A DNA stretch of 64,000 nt from Simiduia sp. 21SJ11W-1. Lineage in GTDB: Bacteria; Pseudomonadota; Gammaproteobacteria; Pseudomonadales; Cellvibrionaceae. The position numbers and the translations under genes are program-made. Of the stretch, positions 28,668 through 37,432 are shown piece by piece (position 1 is the first letter of the stretch; each line of letters starts with the position of its first letter). Location: the NCBI RefSeq assembly GCF_024138675.1, contig NZ_CP090959.1, forward strand, positions 186,001 through 250,000, given 5' to 3'. The notes under the pieces were generated by a model. It had not been told where the DNA came from. It made no database searches and saw only the letters and a list, made by a program, of their open reading frames with translations.

Positions 28668-29678
28668 ATGCACACTGTATTGGTAACCGGGGGCTGTGGT
28701 TTTATCGGTTCGGCCTTGGTACGCAGGCTTTTGGCGCGCGGCTTTTGTGTACACAATATTGATAAGCGCACCCAGGCGGCCAACCCCTCGCTCGATCATC
28801 TGGAAGGCCCGCAATACCATTGGCACAATATCGATCTGGCCCAGGGCCCCGCGCCGGTTGCAGCACTGTTAGCGCGCACAAAGCCGCGCTTTATTTTTCA
28901 TTTGGCCGCTGAAACCCACGTTGATAATTCCATTGCCGCACCCTTGGTGAGCGTGCAAAACAACGTGTTGGGTGCGGCAAATTTGTTGGAAGCGGTACGC
29001 ACCAGTGGCGCGCAAGCCGCGCAAATGCTTGAAAAAATTGTGTGGGTTTCAACCGATGAAGTGTACGGCGATTGCGCAGACACAGGCCCAAACCACGCGT
29101 TTTTGGAATCTCACAAGCTGCAGCCCAGCTCGCCTTATTCGGCCTCTAAATCCGCCGCTGATCAACTGGCGCTGGCCTGGCATCGCACCTTCGGTGTGCC
29201 GGTGGTTTTATCGCGCTGCAGCAACAATTACGGGCCCTGGCAATTTCCCGAAAAATTAATCCCCAAATTTATTGCGCGGGCCTTGGTGGGCAGCCCATTG
29301 CCACTGTATGGCGATGGCTTGCAACAGCGCGAATGGCTCTATGTTGAAGATCACGTAAGCGCCTTGATGCTACTGGCTGAGCGCGGGCAATTGGGTGAAA
29401 TATATAATGTGGGCAGTGACGCTCTGTGCACCAATCGCGAATTAATTAATACACTTTGCCAGCTATTGGATGCAGCCAGCCCCGCGGGCGCGCCCCACGC
29501 AACCCTTATTACACAAGTAGAAGATCGCCCCGGCCATGACCGCTGCTACAAAGTATGCTGGCAAAAGATCAAGGCGTTGGGCTGGGCGCCCGCCACGTCA
29601 CTGGCTGACGGCCTGCAGCAAACCGTTGCCTGGTATTTGGCTAACCGCAAATTTTTAGCCGCAGGTGAAAGCAAATGA
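28668..29678 (+). CDS. rfbB: dTDP-glucose 4,6-dehydratase
   Basis: Second step of dTDP-L-rhamnose synthesis. The 336-residue extended SDR enzyme has the N-terminal NAD motif VTGGCGFIGSALVRRL, a HLAAETHVDNS segment, the STDEVYGD signature (active-site Asp and Glu), and the catalytic YSASK, followed by RCSNNYGPWQFPEKLIPKF. It begins 10 bp after the kinase-like gene and is followed by rfbC and rfbD. rfbA (glucose-1-phosphate thymidylyltransferase), normally in the set, is not seen nearby. Confidence 0.93.
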   Translation: MHTVLVTGGCGFIGSALVRRLLARGFCVHNIDKRTQAANPSLDHLEGPQYHWHNIDLAQGPAPVAALLARTKPRFIFHLAAETHVDNSIAAPLVSVQNNVLGAANLLEAVRTSGAQAAQMLEKIVWVSTDEVYGDCADTGPNHAFLESHKLQPSSPYSASKSAADQLALAWHRTFGVPVVLSRCSNNYGPWQFPEKLIPKFIARALVGSPLPLYGDGLQQREWLYVEDHVSALMLLAERGQLGEIYNVGSDALCTNRELINTLCQLLDAASPAGAPHATLITQVEDRPGHDRCYKVCWQKIKALGWAPATSLADGLQQTVAWYLANRKFLAAGESK

Positions 29679-29745
29679 GTACGCGAAGGCACTTAACTTG
29701 GCAAATGCAACTCGCAAGGCAAAATCGCATCACAGGGCGCGCACT

Positions 29746-30297
29746 GTGAATAGCGCTGCAGTTGAGCAGATCACCATAACGCCCCTGGCGCTACCCGGTG
29801 TTTTATTATTGCGTCCGCTCACACATCGCGACAGCCGGGGAGCGTTCACCGAAACCTGGCGGGCAAGCACCTACCGCGCGCTGGGCCTGCCAGATTTTGT
29901 GCAAGATAACCTGGTGCATTCCAAGGCCTGTGTACTGCGCGGCATGCACTATCAAACCCGCAAGCCCCAGGGCAAATTAATTTGTGTATTGCAAGGCGCA
30001 GTGCAAGACATAGTGGCCGATATTAATCCGCGCAGCGCACATTTCGGGCAGCATGTTTCGGTGCAATTAGATGCACAGGCGGGCGATCAACTCTATGTGC
30101 CGCCGGGTTATGCGCACGGCTATTACACGCAATCGAACTCGGCAATGGTGCTGTATAAATGCACCGACTATTATGACCCAGAGGGCCAGGGCGGTTGCCG
30201 CTGGGACGACCCGCTACTGGCCTTGCCTTGGCAGCTAAAGGGCGCTCCCACAGTGGCACCGCGGGATGAAAAGTGGCCGCCGCTGGCAGCGCAGTAG
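29746..30297 (+). CDS. rfbC: dTDP-4-dehydrorhamnose 3,5-epimerase
   Basis: Epimerises the 4-keto sugar at C3 and C5. The 183-residue cupin protein (from the GTG at 29746) shows FTETWRASTYRALGLPDFVQDNLVHSKACVLRGMHYQ with the catalytic His, KLICVLQGAVQDIVADI, and YVPPGYAHGYYTQSN. An alternative GTG at 29665, overlapping the rfbB end, would add 27 residues with no similarity to the family, so the later start is used. Its ribosome site is weak, so the exact start is uncertain. rfbD begins 88 bp downstream. Confidence 0.9.
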   Translation: MNSAAVEQITITPLALPGVLLLRPLTHRDSRGAFTETWRASTYRALGLPDFVQDNLVHSKACVLRGMHYQTRKPQGKLICVLQGAVQDIVADINPRSAHFGQHVSVQLDAQAGDQLYVPPGYAHGYYTQSNSAMVLYKCTDYYDPEGQGGCRWDDPLLALPWQLKGAPTVAPRDEKWPPLAAQ

Positions 30298-30385
30298 CTG
30301 GGCCTGCACGTTTTCAGCCGATCTCGCGCGGCGATAAGACATCTGGGTTTTTTTGATTTTTTTGAAGGCTGGATTATAAAAGCGC

Positions 30386-31300
30386 ATGCAAAATATTTTA
30401 CTTTTAGGCGCAACAGGCCAAGTGGGGCAGGCATTGCGCGCAAGCCTGCCCGCAGAATATTTTTTAACAGCGCCCATGCGCGCCGAGGTAGATTTTCAGC
30501 AAGCTGGTGAGCTGGCTGCAACAGTGAGCGCCCATCGCCCGGCGCTGGTAATTAATTGCGTGGCCTACAATCAGGTCGATGGCGCCGAGCTCGATCCCGC
30601 CTTGGCTATGCGCATCAATCACAGTGCGGTGGCGGAACTTGCCGAGGCCTGCGCGGCCCATGACATTCCGCTCATTCATTTTTCAACGGATTATGTCTTT
30701 CCAGGGCGAACTGTAGAGGACGGGGCCTTGCCCGCACTTTATACCGAGGCCGATGCAGTGGGGCCCGTAAACCACTATGGCCGCAGCAAGTTGGCCGGTG
30801 AGCAGGCAGTGGCTGCCGTGGCACGCAATCTGGTGTTGCGGGTGAGCTGGGTGTTCAGCGAATTCGGCACCAACATGGGCAGCCGTATAGTGCAGCAGGC
30901 GGCACGTGGGCAGACGCTGGCAATGGCCTGCGACCAATTCGGCTCACCCACCTATGCAGGCCACATTGCCGAGGCCGTGTGGTTGCTTGCCGCCGAACTG
31001 CTAAATGGCACGCAGGGCGGGCTCTACCACCTTTCCGGCACGGCAGCGGCCAGCCGCCTTGAGCTTGCCCGTGCTTTGGTGGGTGCCGCCACCGATGCCG
31101 GCATCGCAGCCGAGGGCGTCAGCATCAAACCCGTGAGCCAGCAGCAGTTTGCAGCCCAGGCCACCTCACCCATTGCGCCAAGGCCCCAGTGGTCGCCATT
31201 GTGTGCTGCAAAGCTCGGTGAGCGCCTCGGGCGCACCTTGCCGCACTGGCGTGAAGGGCTTGCGCGAACGGTTCAGGGCCTTAAGGTGCGGGGGCTATAA
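30386..31300 (+). CDS. rfbD: dTDP-4-dehydrorhamnose reductase
   Basis: Last step of dTDP-L-rhamnose synthesis, reducing the 4-keto group with NAD(P)H. The 304-residue SDR protein has LLLGATGQVGQALRASL at the N-terminus, INCVAYNQVDGAE, HFSTDYVFPG, and the catalytic YGRSKLAGEQ. It closes the rhamnose set. The next gene, msbA, begins after 156 bp. Rhamnose made here would feed LPS or O-antigen, consistent with the surrounding envelope genes. Confidence 0.92.
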   Translation: MQNILLLGATGQVGQALRASLPAEYFLTAPMRAEVDFQQAGELAATVSAHRPALVINCVAYNQVDGAELDPALAMRINHSAVAELAEACAAHDIPLIHFSTDYVFPGRTVEDGALPALYTEADAVGPVNHYGRSKLAGEQAVAAVARNLVLRVSWVFSEFGTNMGSRIVQQAARGQTLAMACDQFGSPTYAGHIAEAVWLLAAELLNGTQGGLYHLSGTAAASRLELARALVGAATDAGIAAEGVSIKPVSQQQFAAQATSPIAPRPQWSPLCAAKLGERLGRTLPHWREGLARTVQGLKVRGL

Positions 31301-31456
31301 CGAGGTCTTTATAGAAATGATGCCTTTTTGCCTTGAACGTCCGCCAACCGCCCTTAAAAGCAGAGAAAAAAGGCTACTCTGTGGGGCTGCCTCCAACGCA
31401 GATAGTTTTGGCCTAGCCTGTTAGAATAGCGCCCTCAGTAATTCAGACCCATCACT

Positions 31457-33238
31457 ATGAGCAAATCCAAATCCCCTAGGGTTAGCCACCCCGAAGAGGT
31501 TCAACCGCAAACCGCGGGGCAAATATACCTGCGCCTGCTTGGTTATGTGCGCGCCCATGCCGGCCTGTTTGCCATCAGCATTGTGGGGCTTGCCATATTT
31601 GCGGTATCTCAGCCTATGTATGCGTGGGTGATGGAATACCTCATCGACGAAGCCATTCCCAATAACCGCCCCGAAGACCGGTGGATAGTCCCGGCGGCAC
31701 TGATTGCGATTTTCGCTGTGCGCGGCCTGGGCCAGTTTATTGGTAACTATTTTATTTCGCGGGTGTCTTACGCCATCGTACACATGCTCAGGCGCCAGCT
31801 GTTCGACCAGCTGACCCACATGCCTGGCAGCTATTTCGACAACAACAACTCAGGCCATTTAATTTCACGCATTACCTACAATGTGCAGCAAGTAACGGGC
31901 GCCGCCACAGAGGCTTTTAAAGTGGTGGTGCGCGAGGGCCTTACCGTAGTGGCCCTGATGTCGTACCTGATATACAAAGACTGGAAGCTCACGCTGATTT
32001 TTTTAGGCGTGGGCCCGTTGATTGGCCTGATTGTATGGCAGGTGGGTTTGCGCCTTCGCAAGCTTAGCGCCAAGGTGCAAGCCTCTATGGGTGATGTAAC
32101 CCATGTGGCCTCAGAAATGATTAACGGCTACCGCGTCATGCGCTCATTTGGCGGCGAGCAATATGAAAAAGACCGCTTTGAAAAAGCCTCTGCGCGCAAC
32201 ACCAAACAAAACATAAAAATTTCTCTCACCAGTTCTGCCAATACCCCGGTTATCCAAATACTGGTGGCCGTAGCCATGGGCTTTGTGGTGTATCTGGCGC
32301 TAACATTCATGGGCACATCAGAGCCTGGCGCCTTTGTGGCCTACATCACCGCTGCCGCACTTATCCCCAAACCCATTCGCCAGTTGAGTGAAGTGAACTC
32401 CACCATTCAAAAAGGTATTGCAGCGGCCAGCACCATCTTTACCCAGCTCGATCAAATTACCGAGCAAGATACCGGCACGCACCAATCCGGCCGTGTACGC
32501 GGCGAGCTGACCATTCGCAATTTGAATTTTGCCTACGAAGGCGACAAGCGCGTTCTACACGATATCAACCTCACCGTGGCACCTGGCAAAACCGTGGCGC
32601 TGGTAGGCCGCTCAGGTAGCGGAAAAACCACACTTGCCAGCTTAATTCCACGGTTTTATCAGCACCGTGAAGGCGAGATTTTACTGGATAACCTGCCCAT
32701 ACAAGATTACACCTTGCAAAGCCTGCGCGAACAAATTGCGCTGGTGGGCCAGCAGGTCACCCTATTTAACGACACCATCTACAACAACATCGCCTACGGC
32801 ACTTTAGCCTCTGCCAGCGAAGCAGAGGTTATGGAAGCCGCGCGCGCAGCCCATGCCCTTGAGTTCATCGAGCAAATGCCAGAGGGCATGCAAACCCTCA
32901 TTGGTGAAGATGGCGTGCGGCTCTCGGGCGGCCAGCGACAGCGCTTGGCTATTGCCAGGGCACTTTTGAAAAACGCACCGCTGTTGATTTTAGATGAGGC
33001 CACCTCCGCGCTTGATACCGAATCAGAGCGCAGCATTCAATCCGCGCTGGAAGCCGTGATGCGCAACCGTACAACGCTTGTGATCGCGCACCGCTTATCG
33101 ACGATTGAAAGCGCCGATCACATTGTGGTCATGGATGCCGGGCGCATCGTCGAGCAAGGCACGCACGAAACACTCATCGCCCAGCAGGGTTATTACGCCA
33201 AATTGCACTCCATGCAATTTGAAGAACACAACGAATAA
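31457..33238 (+). CDS. msbA: lipid A export ABC transporter
   Basis: The inner-membrane flippase for lipid A-core, with 593 residues and a half-transporter architecture. A six-helix membrane domain covers about residues 30-320 and the ATPase domain the rest. Walker A is GRSGSGKTTLASLIPRFY near residue 384, the Q-loop is IALVGQQVTLFND, the signature is LSGGQRQRLAIARALL (about 488), and Walker B is LLILDEATSALD. All match MsbA. hldE follows after 14 bp, probably co-transcribed as in other gammaproteobacteria with LPS genes. Confidence 0.93.
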   Translation: MSKSKSPRVSHPEEVQPQTAGQIYLRLLGYVRAHAGLFAISIVGLAIFAVSQPMYAWVMEYLIDEAIPNNRPEDRWIVPAALIAIFAVRGLGQFIGNYFISRVSYAIVHMLRRQLFDQLTHMPGSYFDNNNSGHLISRITYNVQQVTGAATEAFKVVVREGLTVVALMSYLIYKDWKLTLIFLGVGPLIGLIVWQVGLRLRKLSAKVQASMGDVTHVASEMINGYRVMRSFGGEQYEKDRFEKASARNTKQNIKISLTSSANTPVIQILVAVAMGFVVYLALTFMGTSEPGAFVAYITAAALIPKPIRQLSEVNSTIQKGIAAASTIFTQLDQITEQDTGTHQSGRVRGELTIRNLNFAYEGDKRVLHDINLTVAPGKTVALVGRSGSGKTTLASLIPRFYQHREGEILLDNLPIQDYTLQSLREQIALVGQQVTLFNDTIYNNIAYGTLASASEAEVMEAARAAHALEFIEQMPEGMQTLIGEDGVRLSGGQRQRLAIARALLKNAPLLILDEATSALDTESERSIQSALEAVMRNRTTLVIAHRLSTIESADHIVVMDAGRIVEQGTHETLIAQQGYYAKLHSMQFEEHNE

Positions 33239-33252
33239 GCACGAGGCTCACC

Positions 33253-34692
33253 ATGCTGTTAAACATGCCGCAATTTACGCAATCACAGGTGCTGGTTATT
33301 GGCGATGTGATGCTCGATCGCTATTGGCATGGCGGCACCTCACGCATCTCGCCCGAAGCGCCAGTGCCGGTAGTAAAAGTTGATCAGGTAGAAGATCGCC
33401 CAGGCGGTGCTGGCAACGTTGCGCTAAACATTGCCGCACTTGGTGCTGGTTGCGCACTTGTGGGTATAGTTGGCAACGATGAAGCAGGCGATGCACTAAA
33501 AACAAGGCTTTCAGCCGCCAACGTGCATACAGATTTTCAAGTGGTGGAGGGTAAGCCCACCATTACAAAGTTACGTGTACTGAGCCGGCACCAGCAATTG
33601 CTGCGCATGGATTTTGAAGAGCCTTACGCACCGCAAGACAGCTCGGAATTTGCCGCCAAGGCCGAAGCGCTCATTGCACACATGGGTGCGGTAATTTTGT
33701 CTGACTACGCAAAAGGCAGTTTGGCTGAAGTGCAAACACTCATTGCCCTTGCCAATAAACACCAAGTGCCCGTACTGGTAGACCCTAAAGGCTCAGATTT
33801 CAGTCGCTACCAACATGCCACCTTAATGACACCCAACCTGCACGAGTTTGAAACCGTTGTGGGCAAATGTGAAACCGAAAGCCAATTGGTTGAAAAGGGC
33901 TTGGCGCTACTTGAGCAGCTGGGTTTACAAGCGCTGTTAATCACCCGTGGTGAGCACGGCATGACACTGCTTCGCAAAGGTAAAGCCGAATTGCATCTGC
34001 CCGCGCGGGCACGCGAAGTGTATGACGTCACCGGTGCCGGCGATACGGTTATATCTGTACTGGCTGCAAGTCTCGCCGCCGGCGAAGAGTTGCCACAAGC
34101 CGTGGGGCTTGCAAACCTCGCAGCCGGTATTGTAGTGGGTAAACTCGGCACGGCCACCATCAGCGCTCCCGAGCTGCGCCGCGCAGTAAAGCTTGAGCAA
34201 GGCAGCGAGCGCGGTGTGCTCATAGAAGAACAATTGCTGATGGCAATTGAAGAAGCTCGCGCTGCGGGCGAACGCATAGTATTTACCAACGGCTGCTTCG
34301 ACATTATTCACGCAGGCCATGTGGGTTATCTGGAAGATACCCGCGCCCTGGGCGACCGGTTAATTGTGGCAATTAATTCCGATGCCTCGGTAAAGCGCCT
34401 TAAAGGCGCCGGCCGCCCAATCAACCCGGTAGACCGAAGAATGGCAGTACTTGCTGGTTTGGAGGCGGTAGATTGGGTGACTTTTTATGACGATGATACG
34501 CCCGAAAGGCTACTTAAACTCATCAAGCCCGATGTGCTGGTAAAAGGCGGCGACTACACAGAAGATCAAGTGGTAGGCCATGAAATTGTAAAAGCCTATG
34601 GCGGCACCGTAAAAGTGCTGAGTTTTTTTGAAAATGTCTCTACAACCGCCATTGTTGAAAAAATTCAACGTGATCATGAACGCAAAAAATAG
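33253..34692 (+). CDS. hldE: bifunctional heptose kinase/adenylyltransferase
   Basis: Makes ADP-heptose for the LPS inner core. The 479-residue fusion has an N-terminal ribokinase-type domain with VIGDVMLDRYWHGGTSRISPEAP, GGAGNVALNIAALG and the C-terminal kinase motif VTGAGDTVISVLAASLA (catalytic Asp). A C-terminal nucleotidyltransferase domain follows (about residues 345-479) with FTNGCFDIIHAGHVGYLEDTR. The two domains are in the usual order for HldE/RfaE. The gene ends about 98 bp before the convergent end of the integrase gene, with no clear terminator between them. Confidence 0.95.
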   Translation: MLLNMPQFTQSQVLVIGDVMLDRYWHGGTSRISPEAPVPVVKVDQVEDRPGGAGNVALNIAALGAGCALVGIVGNDEAGDALKTRLSAANVHTDFQVVEGKPTITKLRVLSRHQQLLRMDFEEPYAPQDSSEFAAKAEALIAHMGAVILSDYAKGSLAEVQTLIALANKHQVPVLVDPKGSDFSRYQHATLMTPNLHEFETVVGKCETESQLVEKGLALLEQLGLQALLITRGEHGMTLLRKGKAELHLPARAREVYDVTGAGDTVISVLAASLAAGEELPQAVGLANLAAGIVVGKLGTATISAPELRRAVKLEQGSERGVLIEEQLLMAIEEARAAGERIVFTNGCFDIIHAGHVGYLEDTRALGDRLIVAINSDASVKRLKGAGRPINPVDRRMAVLAGLEAVDWVTFYDDDTPERLLKLIKPDVLVKGGDYTEDQVVGHEIVKAYGGTVKVLSFFENVSTTAIVEKIQRDHERKK

Positions 34693-34790
34693 TCACCGTT
34701 ACTTTTGTGCCTAAAAAGCATTACACGCGGTGATGGCAATAAACTTTGTTAGCCTGTGTTTTCCAAAGGTCTTGTCAGCTGGCCAGACTT

Positions 34791-35906
34791 TTACGCTGTA
34801 TGTTGAAAAGGCAGGCGAGCGTTAGTGTTAGGAAGAAAGGCTGCCGGCGTTGCAAGCCGTAATTGGTCTGGCTGTTGCACCCAATAACTTGCCGGCGCCT
34901 CACCAATTTGATCCATTGGGCTAATCACACCCAGCTTGCCCCTGTTTACTACGTGAGTATAAATCTCTGTGGTTTTCAAATCGCTGTGGCCCAACAACTC
35001 CTGAATAGTGCGTAAATCATAGCCGCGCTCTAATAGGCGTGTTGCAAAACTGTGCCTGAAAGTGTGGCAGGTTACGTATTTGTCTATATCAAGTTGCCGC
35101 ACCAGCTTACGCAGGTGCTTACTTACTGCAGATTGATGCAAATGATGCCTGCGTATTTCGCCTGTGCGTGGGCAGCCTCCAACCGATGTTGCAGGAAATA
35201 AAAATTGCCACTTGGTTTCGCTACTCGCCTTCGGGAACTTCTTGGCTAGCGCATTGGGCATATACACCTCGCCGTATCCGCGGGCCTGATCATAAGCATG
35301 CAGTTTTCGTACGGCATCTATCTGTTGTGCCAGCGGGGCCATCAAGCTTGCCGGCAAAATACAGGTGCGATCTTTACGGCCTTTTCCGCTTCGCACTACC
35401 AAAATCTGATTGTCAAAATCCAAATCAAGAATACGCAGGTTCAACACTTCAGCAATTCGCAGGCCCGCGCCATACATAATCGAAAACATCAGTTGATACG
35501 GCTTCTTGGCATTGCCAATAATCAAGGCTGCCTCCCGGCTCGACAGCACAACGGGAATGCGCACGGTGGCTTTGCCAAACCGGTAGTTCAACCCTTCAAT
35601 TGGGGTTTGCAAAAACTGGTTATACAAAAACATCAGCGCATTCAGCGCCACTTTTTGGGTGTTTACAGACACATTGTTATGCGCAGCCAGGTGGGTTAGA
35701 AAGGCCTCAATATCAAGAGCTTTAAGCCGCAAGGGGTGCGCCATCTTATGAAATCGAATAAATCGCACTATCCAATGGATGTATGTTTGCTCAGTTCGAT
35801 AAGCCAAATTCCGGTAGCGAATAAACGCCCGTAATTGGTCCAGAAACCGAACAGGCTTTTCGGGAACATATACCGGAACATCGTCTATAGGTTCCACTTT
35901 TTGCAT
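34791..35906 (-). CDS. intI: integron integrase (tyrosine recombinase)
   Basis: A 371-residue tyrosine recombinase. The catalytic residues are visible: Arg150 (GAGLRIAEVLNLR), Lys175 (GKGRKDR), His281 and Arg284 (HTFRHSFATRLL), His307 and Tyr316 (GHSDLKTTEIYTHV). The extra segment typical of IntI, absent from XerC/D, is present between GKGRKDR and the second Arg box, including TGEIRRHHLHQSAVSKHLRK. The protein is longer than class 1 IntI (337) at both ends, with an N-terminal MQKVEPIDDVPVYVPEKP and a C-terminal tail of about 35 residues. It excises and inserts cassettes at attC and attI. The gene is preceded by a promoter with a LexA-like box. Confidence 0.95.
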   Translation of the reverse strand: MQKVEPIDDVPVYVPEKPVRFLDQLRAFIRYRNLAYRTEQTYIHWIVRFIRFHKMAHPLRLKALDIEAFLTHLAAHNNVSVNTQKVALNALMFLYNQFLQTPIEGLNYRFGKATVRIPVVLSSREAALIIGNAKKPYQLMFSIMYGAGLRIAEVLNLRILDLDFDNQILVVRSGKGRKDRTCILPASLMAPLAQQIDAVRKLHAYDQARGYGEVYMPNALAKKFPKASSETKWQFLFPATSVGGCPRTGEIRRHHLHQSAVSKHLRKLVRQLDIDKYVTCHTFRHSFATRLLERGYDLRTIQELLGHSDLKTTEIYTHVVNRGKLGVISPMDQIGEAPASYWVQQPDQLRLATPAAFLPNTNARLPFQHTA

Positions 35907-35927
35907 GGCCTTCCACCTAAAATATAT

Positions 35928-35943
35928 ATGTATATATATACAG
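35928..35943 (-). promoter_or_regulatory. LexA-like SOS box over intI promoter
   Basis: Read on the minus strand the site is CTGTATATATATACAT, which differs from the gammaproteobacterial LexA consensus CTGT-N8-ACAG by one base. It overlaps the -10 of the intI promoter and lies 22 bp upstream of the intI start. LexA control of integrases is known for class 1 and Vibrio integrons. Confidence 0.7.
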
Positions 35944-35968
35944 TATATCTAAATGAGCACTTCGTCAA
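35940..35968 (-). promoter_or_regulatory. intI: intI promoter
   Basis: On the minus strand TTGACG (35968-35963) and TACTGT (35945-35940) are 17 bp apart. The -35 matches five of six bases. The -10 is weak but shares the last base of TGT with the LexA box. Confidence 0.55.
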
Positions 35969-36220
35969 ATACCTTTTTTCAGTAGCTATGGCTCAGTTTT
36001 CTCTGGGCATCTAATGCAGTTTTTATGTATGTTTCTTGTTAAAATTAAGAGGTTATGCGGTATATTTCGAGAAGTTCTCTCGGAGATACATTGCCAGCAT
36101 TACTTTGGCGGGCATGAAATTAATGATTTAGGCGCCAGAAATATCAAGCCAAAATCAAAAATACAGGGACCCAGCGTGGAAAATGCAGATTTTTAGAAAA
36201 TAAATATCCGCGCTTCGTCC
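35969..36220. other. intI-array spacer (attI region)
   Basis: About 250 bp with no supported gene between the intI promoter and the first cassette. It should contain attI and the cassette promoter. I see no clear integrase-binding direct repeats by eye. Confidence 0.5.
36036..36066 (+). promoter_or_regulatory. candidate cassette promoter Pc
   Basis: TTGTTA at 36036-36041 and TATATT at 36061-36066 with a 19-bp spacer face the array. The spacer is long and the boxes are only moderate. A promoter is expected somewhere in this 315-bp stretch. Confidence 0.3.
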
Positions 36221-36227
36221 GTTGAAT
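36221..36227 (+). other. probable attI/first cassette junction
   Basis: GTTGAAT matches the GTTRRRY core exactly and lies 33 bp before the first cassette gene, with no attC fold upstream. It is the most likely attI insertion point. The rest of attI cannot be delimited by eye. Confidence 0.5.
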
Positions 36228-36254
36228 AAGCTGTTAGTTTCTTAGGAGTATTGA

Positions 36255-36848
36255 ATGGAATCTGTTCCATATACGATTGAAGTGATAGAGAAGTTAAGGT
36301 GGAATTCCCATCTTGGGAAGCATAGCCATTTCTATGCGTCGCAAAGTGGTCGGCACCTTCATATAATATGTGGTATTCCAATAGTCTTAATTAATTTGAT
36401 TCTTGGCTCGGTATTTTTTGCACTTCTTGGCACTGAGCTTCCAGACTGGAGTAAGTGGGTTGGTGCTATATTAGCCTTAACCGCGGCTCTACTTGGTGGC
36501 GTTCAAACTTTTTTCAACTTCAAAAAAAGCTATGAAGGTCACCGTGAAATTGGCAATGAATACCTCGCCGTAGCACGAGAGTGTGAACGCCTTATTGCGC
36601 TGTATTTTGATCAAATACTCGACTTAGAGCACCTGTCCAACAAAATTGAATCTCTTAATTCTCAGTACTCTTCAATTAACCAGAGAGCTGAAGAGTACAT
36701 AGTAACTGAGAAAGCATATAAAAAGGCTTTAGAGGCGCAGAATAAAAAAGCAGAAAAAGAGCCTTCTTTGGTTCAAAAGATGCAGTCTGCGAAGCCAGAA
36801 ACTAACAAATCAAGCCAAGGGACGCAGCCAAGCTGCGCCCCTGCTTGA
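36255..36848 (+). CDS. SLATT domain protein (cassette 1)
   Basis: A 197-residue protein that begins after TTAGGAG. It has two membrane helices (about residues 36-60 and 65-85: a region with HLHIICGIPIVLINLILGSV, then WSKWVGAILALTAALLGGVQ). The following soluble helical part includes GHREIGNEYLAVARECERL, a layout typical of SLATT proteins (SMODS- and SLOG-associated two-helix effector family). In other genomes SLATT proteins are effectors next to nucleotidyltransferase or reverse-transcriptase defence genes; here it stands alone. The last dozen or so residues are encoded inside attC, a normal feature of cassettes. Role not shown. Confidence 0.7.
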   Translation: MESVPYTIEVIEKLRWNSHLGKHSHFYASQSGRHLHIICGIPIVLINLILGSVFFALLGTELPDWSKWVGAILALTAALLGGVQTFFNFKKSYEGHREIGNEYLAVARECERLIALYFDQILDLEHLSNKIESLNSQYSSINQRAEEYIVTEKAYKKALEAQNKKAEKEPSLVQKMQSAKPETNKSSQGTQPSCAPA

Positions 36849-36858
36849 GGCGTTAGCG
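36801..36858 (+). other. attC1
   Basis: Starts with CTAACAA and ends with GTTAGCG; the inner inverted pairs CAAGC/GCTTG and GCAGC/GCTGC are visible. About 58 bp. Confidence 0.85.
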
Positions 36859-36867
36859 GTACAAAGT

Positions 36868-37329
36868 ATGAAGCACATTACCGGTCTTATAGTTGTCCTG
36901 CTATTAAGCTTTGCCAGCGCATCACAAGGAATTGAAATGAGTGAATATCAACAAGAAATAATGAATCGGAGAGTTTCTGAAGCACGAGTGCTCTGGAATA
37001 CGATGGAATCTGAAGGGTTTACTCCAGCAACTGTTGCGGCACTAGATTTTGTGTTCTTCTCAAACTCAGAGAATGAAGCTAAAGAACTAATAGAACAACT
37101 TTCTGAAAACTATTCATTAGAACTGGCACCAGCATCTGAAAAGGATTATGTACTAATCAAGGGAACTACTCGGCCATATGGCAATGAGTTCACCTTTGAA
37201 CAGTGGTTAAACTGGGTGGAGTTTATGGTTTCTGTTGGATTTAGTCACAATGCAGTATTTTCAACATGGTCGGTATATGCTCAAAGTAGCAAAACCACTT
37301 GGTCCTCAGAATCTATTGAGGTTCAGTAA
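36868..37329 (+). CDS. exported RraB-like protein (cassette 2)
   Basis: A 153-residue protein with a signal peptide (MKHITGLIVVLLLSFASASQ, about 20 residues). The mature part carries ALDFVFFSNSENEAKEL and a C-terminal WVEFMVSVGFSHNAVFSTWSVYA segment. That layout resembles the RraB/DUF1260-type family, whose cytoplasmic members inhibit RNase E. A signal peptide would place this one in the periplasm, where RNase E inhibition is not possible, so the function is probably different. The resemblance is weak to moderate. Confidence 0.5.
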   Translation: MKHITGLIVVLLLSFASASQGIEMSEYQQEIMNRRVSEARVLWNTMESEGFTPATVAALDFVFFSNSENEAKELIEQLSENYSLELAPASEKDYVLIKGTTRPYGNEFTFEQWLNWVEFMVSVGFSHNAVFSTWSVYAQSSKTTWSSESIEVQ

Positions 37330-37342
37330 TGTGCCAATACAC

Positions 37343-37432
37343 CGCTAACAAGGCCATCAAAAATCGCTCCACTACGTTCCGCTGGACCTCCTTACGCTGC
37401 GCTCCAGTCGGCCCTTTATGGCGGCGTTATGC
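37343..37432 (+). other. attC2
   Basis: CGCTAACAA to GTTATGC; GCCAT near the left end pairs with ATGGC near the right. About 90 bp. Confidence 0.85.
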
